NCBI GenBank assembly: GCA_003445095.1
Contig: DLVS01000186.1
Span: forward strand, 1 to 13,164
Reading direction: 5' to 3'
From: Verrucomicrobiales bacterium
Lineage (GTDB): Bacteria > Verrucomicrobiota > Verrucomicrobiia > Limisphaerales > UBA9464
Length of the DNA stretch: 13,164 bases
A model generated the notes under the pieces. The model was not told the DNA's origin and searched no databases. It saw only the letters and a list, made by a program, of their open reading frames with translations. The position numbers and the translations under genes were made by a program. The stretch's first letter is position 1, and each line of letters starts with the position of its first letter. Below are positions 6,849 through 13,164 of the stretch, piece by piece.

Positions 6849-8783
6849 TTACGGACGCCTTAGCCGGAAAAACCGCGCATCGCCGGTAACTGCGTTTGAC
6901 ATGAAAAAGAGTCCGCCGACGAGCGTCGGCGGAGTCGCCACTGCGCTCCAAATCGGGACAGAAAGGGCGGGCGAGTTTTCAAGCACGTATCCGTCCGCCG
7001 GGCTAAACCATGAAATAATCGCCATGCCAGTAGCATTGTCCACGGTAAGCGACGGTGCCGACGGTGACGGATCTATCAACATAGCCAGGCCATAGTCGTT
7101 CCCGGCGGCGATGGCCACCACGTCCCTGAGGTCCGTCGGCACACTACTCTGGCCATAATAGTTACGCCCCCACGCCACAATCGTGCCGTCATCCTTCAGC
7201 GCGAGACTGTCACTTCCTGCGGCGATCGCTATCACGCCGCTCAGCCCCCCTGGTACCGCGTATTGACCATCAAGGTAACCCCACATTACGACTGTGCCGT
7301 CGTCCTTAAGCGCCAGACTGTGCCTATTACCTGCCGCGATGGCTATCACGCCGCGGAGTCCCTGCGGCACCGTGCTCTTGCCAAATCCGTTGTCGCCCCA
7401 CGCCACGACCGTGCCGTTAGTCTTGAGCGCCAGACTATGGCCGTAACCCGCCGCAATGGCCTTCACGCCGCTAAGTCCCACCGGCACCGCGTTCTCTTGA
7501 ACCCGGGAACCCCACGCTACGACCGTGCCGTCATTCTTCAGCGCCAGACTGTGGCCATAACCCGCCGCCAAGGCCACGACACCGTCGAGTCCCGTCGGCA
7601 CCCTGGTTTGGCCTTCATAGTTATAACCCCACGCCACGACCGTGCGGTCATTCTTGAGCGCAAGGCTGTGAAACGAACCTGCCGCAACAGCGACGACGCC
7701 GCTGAGTCCGGTCGGGACCGAGCACTGGCCCGCCCCGTTTTGTCCCCAGGCGACGACCGAGCCGTCGGTCTTCAGCGCCAGGCTGTGTTCCGCTCCCGCC
7801 GCGATAGCCACCACGTCATTGATTCCCGACGGCATCGGGCCCCGGCGGTCAGGGTCGTGACCCCAGGCAACGATTGATCCGTCACTCTTCAGTGCCAGGC
7901 TGTTCCTCGCTCCCGCCGCAATGGCGACCACACCGTTAAGTCCCGCCGGCACGGTGTTCGCTCCACCAGGGTCGAAACCCCAAGCCACGACTGTACCATC
8001 ATCCTTCAGCGCCAGGCCGTGCCCATAACCCGCTGCAATGTCGACAACGTCGGTCAATCCAGCGGGGGCCGTTGCGGACACATACGCTGAACCATTCCAA
8101 ATTGTTCCCCACGCCACGACCGTGCCGTCTTTCTTCAGCGCGAGGCTGTGACTTTTTCCTGCGGCGACGGCGACCACATCGCCGAGATCCGCGGGCATTT
8201 GTTCCCCGTAGTCCGTTCCCCACATTACGACCGTCCCGTCATTCTTCAGCGCTAGATTGTGCGCATAGCCTGCTGCGACGGCCACCACTCCGTTGAGTCC
8301 CGCTGGCACCGTGCTCTGACTCCAGGAGTCGTTCCCCCAGGCTACGACCGTGCCGTCATCTTTGAGGGCCAAATTATGATACGTTCCCGCAGCGATGGCT
8401 GTTACCCCGCTGAGTCCCGTCGGCACTGTGCCTCGGCCCTCACCCTTAGTTCCCCAGGCTATGACCGTGCCGTCGCTCTTAAGCGCCAGACTGTGGTACC
8501 AGCCGGCCGAGATGGCGACCACGCCGCTAATTCCCGTCGGCACGACGCACTGGCTGGCATCGTTGTCACCCCAAGCCACCACGGTACCGTCGTTTCGAAG
8601 AGCGAGGTTGTGATAGAAACCCGCTGCAATGGCCTTGAATCGGGTGCCCTGCACCACTGGGGACATAGCTTGCTGCCCCCACTGTACAACCGTACCAGTC
8701 CTCTGCGCCGTGATCGGTCCCGACAGTAGTACCAGCATGGGTAACGCCATCAATACGCTCCACCAGTCACTCATTCTCAACAT
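6849..8783 (-). CDS. Secreted RCC1-repeat beta-propeller protein (14 repeats) with C-terminal Verrucomicrobia-type domain
   Basis: 644 aa from the ATG at 8783, with a signal peptide at about residues 1-27 (WSVLMALPMLVLLSGPITAQ). From about residue 28 to 570 there are fourteen short RCC1-type units of about 38 aa with consensus AIAAG..HSLALK.DGTVVAWG.N..GQ..VP.GL.GV. The first unit supplies only the GTVVQWG strand, and the last ends after AAGNDYGLAM, so the two halves would close the ring ('velcro'). Fourteen units suggest two seven-bladed propellers. Residues 574-644 form a small beta domain ending GDARFFRLRRP, a tail often seen in exported verrucomicrobial proteins. Function unknown: RCC1 folds bind proteins, and bacterial versions are usually extracellular. 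An ATG at 8774 and a TTG at 8912 are alternative starts, and no RBS decides. A 5-bp stem-loop (AGAAG/CTTCT, 8797-8812) lies just upstream. Monocistronic. Confidence 0.88.
   Translation of the reverse strand: MLRMSDWWSVLMALPMLVLLSGPITAQRTGTVVQWGQQAMSPVVQGTRFKAIAAGFYHNLALRNDGTVVAWGDNDASQCVVPTGISGVVAISAGWYHSLALKSDGTVIAWGTKGEGRGTVPTGLSGVTAIAAGTYHNLALKDDGTVVAWGNDSWSQSTVPAGLNGVVAVAAGYAHNLALKNDGTVVMWGTDYGEQMPADLGDVVAVAAGKSHSLALKKDGTVVAWGTIWNGSAYVSATAPAGLTDVVDIAAGYGHGLALKDDGTVVAWGFDPGGANTVPAGLNGVVAIAAGARNSLALKSDGSIVAWGHDPDRRGPMPSGINDVVAIAAGAEHSLALKTDGSVVAWGQNGAGQCSVPTGLSGVVAVAAGSFHSLALKNDRTVVAWGYNYEGQTRVPTGLDGVVALAAGYGHSLALKNDGTVVAWGSRVQENAVPVGLSGVKAIAAGYGHSLALKTNGTVVAWGDNGFGKSTVPQGLRGVIAIAAGNRHSLALKDDGTVVMWGYLDGQYAVPGGLSGVIAIAAGSDSLALKDDGTIVAWGRNYYGQSSVPTDLRDVVAIAAGNDYGLAMLIDPSPSAPSLTVDNATGMAIISWFSPADGYVLENSPALSVPIWSAVATPPTLVGGLFFMSNAVTGDARFFRLRRP
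7080..8705 (-). repeat. Coding tandem repeat, about 114-bp units (RCC1 units)
   Basis: Fourteen in-phase units spaced from about 100 to 140 bp, most often 114-120 bp, recognisable by recurring 'gaccgtgccgtc' and 'agcgccaggctgtg'-like strings on the plus strand. Units around 7440-7570 (residues with AAGYGHSLALK twice) are especially alike, suggesting recent duplication or conversion. The copy number may vary between strains. Confidence 0.85.
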
Positions 8784-9220
8784 ACATCTGTAATTTAGAA
8801 GCGTTGACTTCTCAAACCGTGTCCTTCGCGAACATAGAGTGTTGTTAGGATATGCAGGCCGGGTTTGTCGCATGATGGCACCAATCCTGTCTCGCCCGCG
8901 ACGTCGGGGCAAATGGATTCCCCCCTTGCAGCGGGCTGTCGTCTCTTACTGATCCCGTGCAGAACCTATGCCGCAGTGAATCCACGAGTTGTCGGTGAGG
9001 ATCAGTTCCAAAGGATGGATTGGTCGCGATTGCGGAAGAGGACGCAAAGTTTGAGGAGGCAAGTGAGGCGGGCCGCCCCCATGACTGGCCGCACCCCCGC
9101 AGTCGGCCTTGTAGCTGTTTGCTCAAGGATTCAACGAATGAAAGGATGAAAGGGGCTAGGGACAGCTATCGGTAAGTCTAACGATGGCGAGGAGGTGGGT
9201 TCCAGGGTGAAGTTCGGGCG
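8784..9220. other. Gene-free interval between divergent RCC1 and RAYT genes
   Basis: 437 bp with no convincing gene. It must hold the promoters of both divergent genes, but no clear -35/-10 pair was seen. Present are the small stem-loop at 8797-8812, an imperfect direct repeat near 9070-9110 (GGCCGCCCCCATGACT then GGCCGCACCCCCGCAGTC), and a purine-rich leader (GAGGAGGTGGG, about 9189-9199) too far from the RAYT ATG to be its normal RBS. Confidence 0.5.
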
Positions 9221-10252
9221 ATGCGCCAACGCCGCCTCAAAGCGCCCGCTTCCTTCCCGGTCGCTTACTACCATTGCCTGTCCCGCGTCGTGGATCGGCA
9301 GTTCGTCTTTGGCGAGCTCGAACGCGAACAGTTCCTTAAATACCTTGGCGAACACGAAAGCTTCTGCGGCGTGCGCGTCCTCACCTACTGCATCCTCTCC
9401 AATCACTTCCATCTCCTGCTCGAAGTCCCCGCCAAACCCACCACGCCCCGGACCGCTGAAGAACTCCTCGCCAAACTCGAGGCCCTTTCCAGCACCGCGC
9501 CGAGCGCTGCCACCGCCCGTCAACGCATCGCCATGTTTCGCCAAGCCAACGACGCGGCTGGAGAACGCGAGTTCATCGACCGGTTATGCGCCACCATGTG
9601 GGATGTCAGTGGCTTCATGCAGCGGCTCAAACAACGTTTCACCCAATGGTTCAACCGACACAAAGGCCGAAAAGGCACCATGTGGGAAGAACGCTTCAAA
9701 AGTGTGTTGGTCGAAGGAGCGGGCGAAACCTTGGCCACAATGGCCGCCTACATTGATCTCAATCCGGTCCGCGCTGGGATCGCGAACGATCCCAAAGAGT
9801 ACCGCTGGTGCGGGTACGGTGCGGCGGCCGCTGGCGATCGCCGAGCGCGGACGGGCTTACGGGTGATTATCGCCGGCGGAGAACAGGTGGCCGAAGACAA
9901 ACTGTCTATCCCAGACGCTTTGGCCAAGTATCGGGTGTGGCTCTTTGGACAAGGCGAGGAGAGGGAAGGATTTACGGAAACCGGGCAACCGTTGCGCCAC
10001 GGTTTTAAGCGCAACGAAGTCTTGGCGGTGGCCGCGGCCAAGGGACAACTGGCCCTCGAAGATTACCTCCGTCTGAAGGTTCGATATTTCAGCGACGGAG
10101 CGGTCTTGGGCACACGGGCATTTGTGAATGAGGTCTTCGCAGCGTTACGCGAACGCTTCAGCCCTCAACGTCCAGAAGGCGCCCGGCCGATGACCGGCTT
10201 GAAGAACCCACTGTTCACGCTACGCGAACTGCGCGCCCGGGTGTTTGGGTAG
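9221..10252 (+). CDS. REP-associated tyrosine transposase (RAYT; Y1/HUH single-strand nuclease)
   Basis: 343 aa, apparently intact. The Y1_Tnp (IS200-like) core spans about residues 12-200: YYHCLSRVVDRQFVFG, then the HUH pair in LSNHFHLLLEVP (His62, His64), FMQRLKQRFTQWFNRHKGRKGTMWEERF, and AAYIDLNPVRAG with candidate catalytic Tyr177. A C-terminal extension of about 140 aa (YFSDGAVLGTRAFVNEVF, RPMTGLKNPLFTLRELRARVFG) is typical of verrucomicrobial versions. Known: RAYTs nick single-stranded hairpins and are linked to spread of REP/BIME palindromes, usually as single-copy domesticated genes. Here palindromic repeats lie on both sides (6229-6375 and 10886-11013), so these are candidate substrates (inference). 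No terminal ends of a full IS200/IS605 element were identified. The ATG is chosen because family resemblance begins soon after it; the RBS is weak. Confidence 0.87.
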   Translation: MRQRRLKAPASFPVAYYHCLSRVVDRQFVFGELEREQFLKYLGEHESFCGVRVLTYCILSNHFHLLLEVPAKPTTPRTAEELLAKLEALSSTAPSAATARQRIAMFRQANDAAGEREFIDRLCATMWDVSGFMQRLKQRFTQWFNRHKGRKGTMWEERFKSVLVEGAGETLATMAAYIDLNPVRAGIANDPKEYRWCGYGAAAAGDRRARTGLRVIIAGGEQVAEDKLSIPDALAKYRVWLFGQGEEREGFTETGQPLRHGFKRNEVLAVAAAKGQLALEDYLRLKVRYFSDGAVLGTRAFVNEVFAALRERFSPQRPEGARPMTGLKNPLFTLRELRARVFG

Positions 10253-10456
10253 CGCCAGTAGGGTTCCCATCGCGAGCGTCTCTCATTTACGGAGATCGGA
10301 AGATCGCTAACGGCTTGGCGCACCTTCAAGCGGGGCAGTTCACCCAAAATCGATTCCGAGCCAGTCCTCCCGCCGACATCATCAGATTCAATCGCTGCGC
10401 TGCGCGATCGTATCAGTTTCACGGCGATCGACCATATCGAGTCAGACCTGATGGTT

Positions 10457-10476
10457 CAGGGCTTGATGCAGCCCTG
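10457..10476. repeat. Perfect 7-bp stem-loop downstream of RAYT
   Basis: CAGGGCT-TGATGC-AGCCCTG: a perfect 7-bp stem with a 6-nt loop, 205 bp after the RAYT stop. There is no T-tract, so an intrinsic terminator is not well supported. A REP-like nuclease target or a chance hairpin are the alternatives. Confidence 0.4.
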
Positions 10477-10499
10477 CGAGTCCCGAGCGTATCTCAGTT

Positions 10500-10690
10500 A
10501 TTGAAAGGGTGCGATGGGCAGGACTGGTAGGACACCGGGCCGCCGTCGGGATTGGGAGATGTAGGTGGGAAGAGGCTTTGCCGGGCCGTCGGCGAAACTG
10601 CGATTCGGGGCGTCGATGACTTCACCGGCGGATGCCTCCGCAAAGCGACGCCTTACCGCAATCAAACCGGCGAAGTGCTTTAACCCCGAA
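10500..10690. other. Structured non-coding segment of unknown nature
   Basis: Nested and competing inverted repeats: GGCGTCG (10609-10615)/CGACGCC (10646-10652) encloses GCGGA-TGCC-TCCGC (10628-10641), while ACTTCACCGG (10619-10628) can pair with CCGGCGAAGT (10667-10676) with one mismatch. The minus strand has an open frame here (10758 to 10498) with no recognisable family, and its start lies across the periodic repeat at 10701-10733. I therefore do not call it a gene. It could be another dispersed intergenic element or a structured RNA. Within the 775-bp gene-free stretch 10253-11027; nothing was recognised in 10253-10450. Confidence 0.35.
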
Positions 10691-10700
10691 CGTCGATCGT

Positions 10701-10832
10701 GAACCGCTAATAAACGCTGATCTTCGCTGATTACAGGAGTTTTTCTGGAGGAAGACATCGGGGAAAAGTTGTCGGACTATTTGATCCCAAGCCCTTCAAA
10801 TTAGCGTTCATTAGCGAAGATTAGTGGTTTCA
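10701..10832. repeat. Inverted pair of 10-bp-periodic CGCTAAT repeats
   Basis: The left arm (10701-10732) reads AACCGCTAATAAA, CGCTGATCTT, CGCTGATTA: a CGCT(A/G)AT unit at 10-bp spacing. The right arm (10799-10832) is a similar array on the other strand (ATTAGCGTTCATTAGCGAA, GATTAGTGGTTT). The arms are about 66 bp apart and imperfectly complementary. The 10-bp period equals one helical turn. Confidence 0.6.
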
Positions 10833-10885
10833 AAACGGAATTCGGGATAACACGAACTCCGCGAAGTGGGGAGGATTGGGGGCAT

Positions 10886-11013
10886 ACGCCGGCTTGTCGT
10901 TTTGGGCGTCCCGGCCAAAACATCGTTCAACCATTTTTCTGCCCCGGGGGACTTGGGAATGGTGTCTGACGATGATTCGGGCGGGACGCGCTCTCCCCAC
11001 CACGATTGCGGAG
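10886..11013 (-). repeat. Dispersed repeat copy B (inverted relative to copy A)
   Basis: Reverse complement matches copy A (6229-6375) in order: CTCCG, GCGTCCCGCCCGAATC, ACACCATTC, TGGTTGAACGATGTTTT, CGGGACGCC. One palindrome remains nearly complete (GTTTTGGGC-GTCCC-GGCCAAAAC, 10899-10921, one stem mismatch). The other kept only one arm (GATTCGGGC-GGGAC, 10974-10987) and its partner has decayed. It sits immediately downstream of the methyltransferase stop codon. Confidence 0.75.
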
Positions 11014-11026
11014 TTCGGGTAAAATG

Positions 11027-11082
11027 CTCACGACAACGCCTTCCAGATCTTGGTCGGGAAATACGGCAACGCGCGCGCGACC
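11027..11082 (-). repeat. Dispersed repeat, copy 2, overlapping the methyltransferase 3' end
   Basis: Near-identical to 6641-6696 (39 of 43 bases over the best part). It covers the last roughly 17 codons and the stop codon of the methyltransferase gene. It directly abuts repeat copy B. Confidence 0.65.
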
Positions 11083-11765
11083 TCGCGGAGCATACGGGGA
11101 GACATTTCGCTCGGCACGGTTGCCCTCACATAGGCGCGTGGATGGACGACGTCGACCGGCCAAGGCGCCGCCGCCGCGGTGGCGGACTGATAATCGGAGA
11201 GCCGTTCGTTTTTGACGTACGCCATCGCGTTTTGGGCATACCACCAGGCAACCTTCGGGTTGTTCCAAATTCCCGGACGCACGCAATCCACCGCGGCGAA
11301 TCCCTGCGCTCGGAACTTCGGTAGCCAATAACTCGGCCACTGCTCGTTAATGTGATGGGTTCCACCTTGTCCCGGAACCGCGGCGGAAAATACCACCACA
11401 TCTCCCAGCCGGCACAAATCGGCGACCAATCCGTCCGCGCGAGTTTCGGGAAGATGTTCGGCGACCTCCAGGCAGTTCACCAAGTCAAACCGGCGGTCCA
11501 GCACGAGCGGCTGAACCAGGTCTCGGCGCATAAATCGCTCGCGGGGAAACACGAGTTGATCGTCTCTGACATAGGTGCCGTCCACTCCCAGGACATCGGC
11601 GCCCGCCTCCAGATACGCCTTCGCCCAAGTGCCGGAGCCACAGCCAACGTCTACCACGGACTTCGGGGCGAAGAGCCGACAGATGAGGGGTACGGCTTCC
11701 CGGGCTGATCCGGCGGAATCTTCCTTCAAGCCTTCGTAGTACCGAGACGAGTACGTGAGCGCCAT
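11028..11765 (-). CDS. Class I SAM-dependent methyltransferase
   Basis: 245 aa from the ATG at 11765 (MALTYSSRYYEGLK...). Motif I is VVDVGCGSGTWAKAYL (residues 37-52), with the post-I acidic residue in LGVDG (Asp62). Motif II/III is FDLVNCLEVAEHLPE (93-107), then VVVFSAAVPGQGGTHHINEQ, the pattern of small-molecule or sugar methyltransferases of the Methyltransf_11/23 type. The substrate is not predictable. The last roughly 17 residues (…VARALPYFPTKIWKALS) are encoded inside a dispersed repeat also present at 6641-6696, so the native C-terminus may have been replaced. An in-frame upstream extension to 11882 exists but lacks family features. No clear RBS. Divergent from the permease gene with a 269-bp gap, in which no convincing promoter was seen. 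Confidence 0.85.
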   Translation of the reverse strand: MALTYSSRYYEGLKEDSAGSAREAVPLICRLFAPKSVVDVGCGSGTWAKAYLEAGADVLGVDGTYVRDDQLVFPRERFMRRDLVQPLVLDRRFDLVNCLEVAEHLPETRADGLVADLCRLGDVVVFSAAVPGQGGTHHINEQWPSYWLPKFRAQGFAAVDCVRPGIWNNPKVAWWYAQNAMAYVKNERLSDYQSATAAAAPWPVDVVHPRAYVRATVPSEMSPRMLREVARALPYFPTKIWKALS

Positions 11766-12034
11766 GGACGGAACGTTCGGAGTTCGGAGAGGAAACCTCA
11801 AAGCCCAAAGTGCAGTGGAAGTCAGGATCCAGATTCTCTTGGATCGCTTCGATTCGACGTCGAGCGGGGGCGTTCGACCCACTTGGCGGGGGCGCCAAGA
11901 GCCGTCGACGGGGCGTCAACGGCAACGCCCGAGGCGGGCGTGCTCCCCAGAACATTCCGAAGAAGGCCGACTCGAGGCTTGTCCCGTTTGGTCAGCGCTT
12001 CCTATGCTGACCCGACGTTCCAAATTGGCCGCCC

Positions 12035-13164
12035 ATGAATTCTTCCCCTCGTTTCAAGTTGTTCCTGATGATGGTGCTCGAGTTCTTTATCTGGGGCGCT
12101 TGGCTTCCGTTAATCTTCGGCTACCTCCCCAGCCTCGGATTCTCCACCACCCAACAATCGGTCATCCTGAATGCGTTCCCGGTCGCTTCGATCATCGGCA
12201 TGTTTTTCAGCAATCAGTGGGCTGACCGGAAGTTTGCCGCGGAGAAGTTCTTGGCCTTTTCCCATTTGGTCGGCGGGCTGGCTATCATGTATTGCGGCTT
12301 CACTAAGGAGTTCTGGCCTTTCTTCCTGGCGATGTTGGTGCACTGCCTGCTCTACGTGCCGACCATTTCCATCACCAATTCCATTGCCTTTGCCCACATG
12401 AAGGATCCCGCTCGTGAGTTCGGCATTGTGCGCATGGGCGGCACCATCGGATGGATTCTCGCGGCGTGGCCGTTCACGTTCATTTTTGTCAACTGGGACG
12501 CTGTGAATGCCGCCAATCCAGCGGGGTTCGTCGAGTGGTTGAAAGCGGCCTTTAGCAACCCGCTCACGGGTGACGTGGCTAAGGCGGCGACCAAGTGGAC
12601 GTTCATCGTCGCCGGCATTGCCTCGCTGATGTTGGCCTTGTACAGCCTCACCCTTCCTCACACACCGCCCAAGAAAGCGGCGGAAGGCGCGGGTGAGAAG
12701 CTCGCCTGGTTGGAGGCCGTGCGGTTGCTGGGACATCCCTTCGTGTTGGTGTTGTGGCTGGTGACCTTCGTGGATTCATTCGTCCATAATTGTTACTTTA
12801 ATTGGACCGGTATCTTTCTCGGCACTCCGACGACCGCCGGCGGCGTGGGGATCGCGCCTCCCTGGATCACTCCCATCATGAGCATCGGCCAGGTGGCGGA
12901 AATCCTGACCATGTTCATTCTGGGGGCGACCCTAAAGACCCTTGGTTGGAGGACAACGATGATCATTGGCATTCTCGGCCATGCGGCGCGTTTTGCCGTG
13001 TACGCCTTCATGCCGCACAGCGCTGCGGCCATCATCGTCATCCAGGTGCTCCACGGTATCTGCTACGCCTTCTTCTTCGCCACGGTGTACATTTTTGTGG
13101 ACGCCTATTTCCCCAAAGACATCCGGTCCAGCGCCCAGGGTCTGTTCAATCTCCAGATCCTTGG
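12035..13164 (+). CDS. MFS nucleoside permease, NupG/XapB type (nucleoside:H+ symporter family), 3' end outside window
   Basis: An open frame of 376 codons from the ATG at 12035 runs past the right edge; the family is about 420-440 aa. The N-terminus FLMMVLEFFIWGAWLPLIFGYLP over the first helix, IGMFFSNQWADRKF at the helix 2/3 loop, VPTISITNSIAFAHMKD and FGIVRMGGTIGWILAAWP match the conserved positions of NupG (PF03825), especially the 'FG.(I/V)R.(W/G)GTIGW' block. About ten hydrophobic helices are visible. A long loop between helices 5 and 6 (…NAANPAGFVEWLKAAFSNPLTGDVAK…, interrupted) is an insertion compared with E. coli NupG. Verrucomicrobial and planctomycete versions are often annotated this way, though the true substrate may be a sugar. 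No RBS; an ATG at 12004 is in another frame. Confidence 0.85.
   Translation, partial: MNSSPRFKLFLMMVLEFFIWGAWLPLIFGYLPSLGFSTTQQSVILNAFPVASIIGMFFSNQWADRKFAAEKFLAFSHLVGGLAIMYCGFTKEFWPFFLAMLVHCLLYVPTISITNSIAFAHMKDPAREFGIVRMGGTIGWILAAWPFTFIFVNWDAVNAANPAGFVEWLKAAFSNPLTGDVAKAATKWTFIVAGIASLMLALYSLTLPHTPPKKAAEGAGEKLAWLEAVRLLGHPFVLVLWLVTFVDSFVHNCYFNWTGIFLGTPTTAGGVGIAPPWITPIMSIGQVAEILTMFILGATLKTLGWRTTMIIGILGHAARFAVYAFMPHSAAAIIVIQVLHGICYAFFFATVYIFVDAYFPKDIRSSAQGLFNLQIL

Noticed and set aside
7263..7877. Plus-strand open frame of 204 codons
   Set aside because: It is antisense to the RCC1 repeats. Repeated DNA keeps several frames open, and the translation has no family resemblance.
7080..8705. Regular repeats that could suggest a CRISPR-like or satellite array
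   Set aside because: Units are about 114 bp, in phase with codons, and encode the RCC1 consensus; there are no short identical repeats with unique spacers.
8845..9126. Minus-strand frame of 93 codons upstream of RAYT
   Set aside because: No start signal, domain or coding character; overlaps the region needed for two divergent promoters.
9195..9866. Plus-strand frame of 223 codons overlapping the RAYT gene
   Set aside because: Out of frame with the Y1 transposase; low-complexity Ser/Pro/Ala translation typical of a shadow.
10498..10758. Minus-strand frame of 86 codons
   Set aside because: Its 5' part lies in the periodic CGCTAAT repeat and there is no RBS or family; kept only as a structured segment.
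10866..11324. Plus-strand frame of 152 codons
   Set aside because: It runs through repeat copy B and antisense to the methyltransferase; its resemblance to a frame at 6159-6386 is explained by the DNA repeat.
12110..12736. Minus-strand frame of 208 codons at the right end
   Set aside because: Antisense to the permease, whose frame has clear transporter features; the minus product is charged, with no recognisable domain.

Overview
The window looks like a chromosomal segment from a Verrucomicrobiota bacterium, probably Limisphaerales/Pedosphaera-like. This is inferred from gene content and not from a phylogenetic marker. The evidence is a stand-alone pseudopilin with an H-X9-DG tail, an RCC1-repeat secreted protein ending in the 'FFRLRRP' type of C-terminal domain, a sialate-O-acetylesterase-type hydrolase, weak Shine-Dalgarno signals, and intergenic DNA full of short dispersed repeats. 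No rRNA, tRNA, CRISPR array, phage module or defence cluster was seen.

Layout. Left edge (17-370, minus): the 5' part of a basic-secretory-protein (BSP) family gene that loses homology abruptly where a 7-bp inverted repeat begins. 438-2456 (plus): a secreted two-domain hydrolase, SGNH/SASA esterase plus alpha/beta hydrolase. 6166 down to 2548 (minus): three genes in one direction, namely a pseudopilin, a DUF1801/YdeI-OmdA protein, and a DCC-thioredoxin/lipase-maturation-factor fusion membrane protein. 6167-6848: a gene-free mosaic of dispersed repeats. 8783-6849 (minus): a secreted protein with 14 RCC1-type repeats. 9221-10252 (plus): an intact REP-associated tyrosine transposase (RAYT, Y1/HUH). 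10253-11027: another gene-free stretch with hairpins, a 10-bp-periodic inverted repeat and a second, inverted copy of the repeat found at 6229-6375. 11765-11028 (minus): a class I SAM methyltransferase whose last codons lie inside a repeat that also occurs at 6641-6696. 12035 to the right edge (plus): a NupG-type nucleoside permease, cut by the window end.

The genes do not form one obvious pathway. The secreted hydrolase, the RCC1 protein and the pseudopilin are envelope or exported proteins. The most notable theme is the repeat ecology. Paired palindromes with complementary loops (BIME-like) occur in two inverted copies either side of a RAYT gene, next to a second repeat family that overlaps a methyltransferase stop codon. 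A third inverted repeat marks the break in the BSP gene. A RAYT/REP-like system shaping gene ends is the best candidate here for something not yet described, but the functional link is inference.
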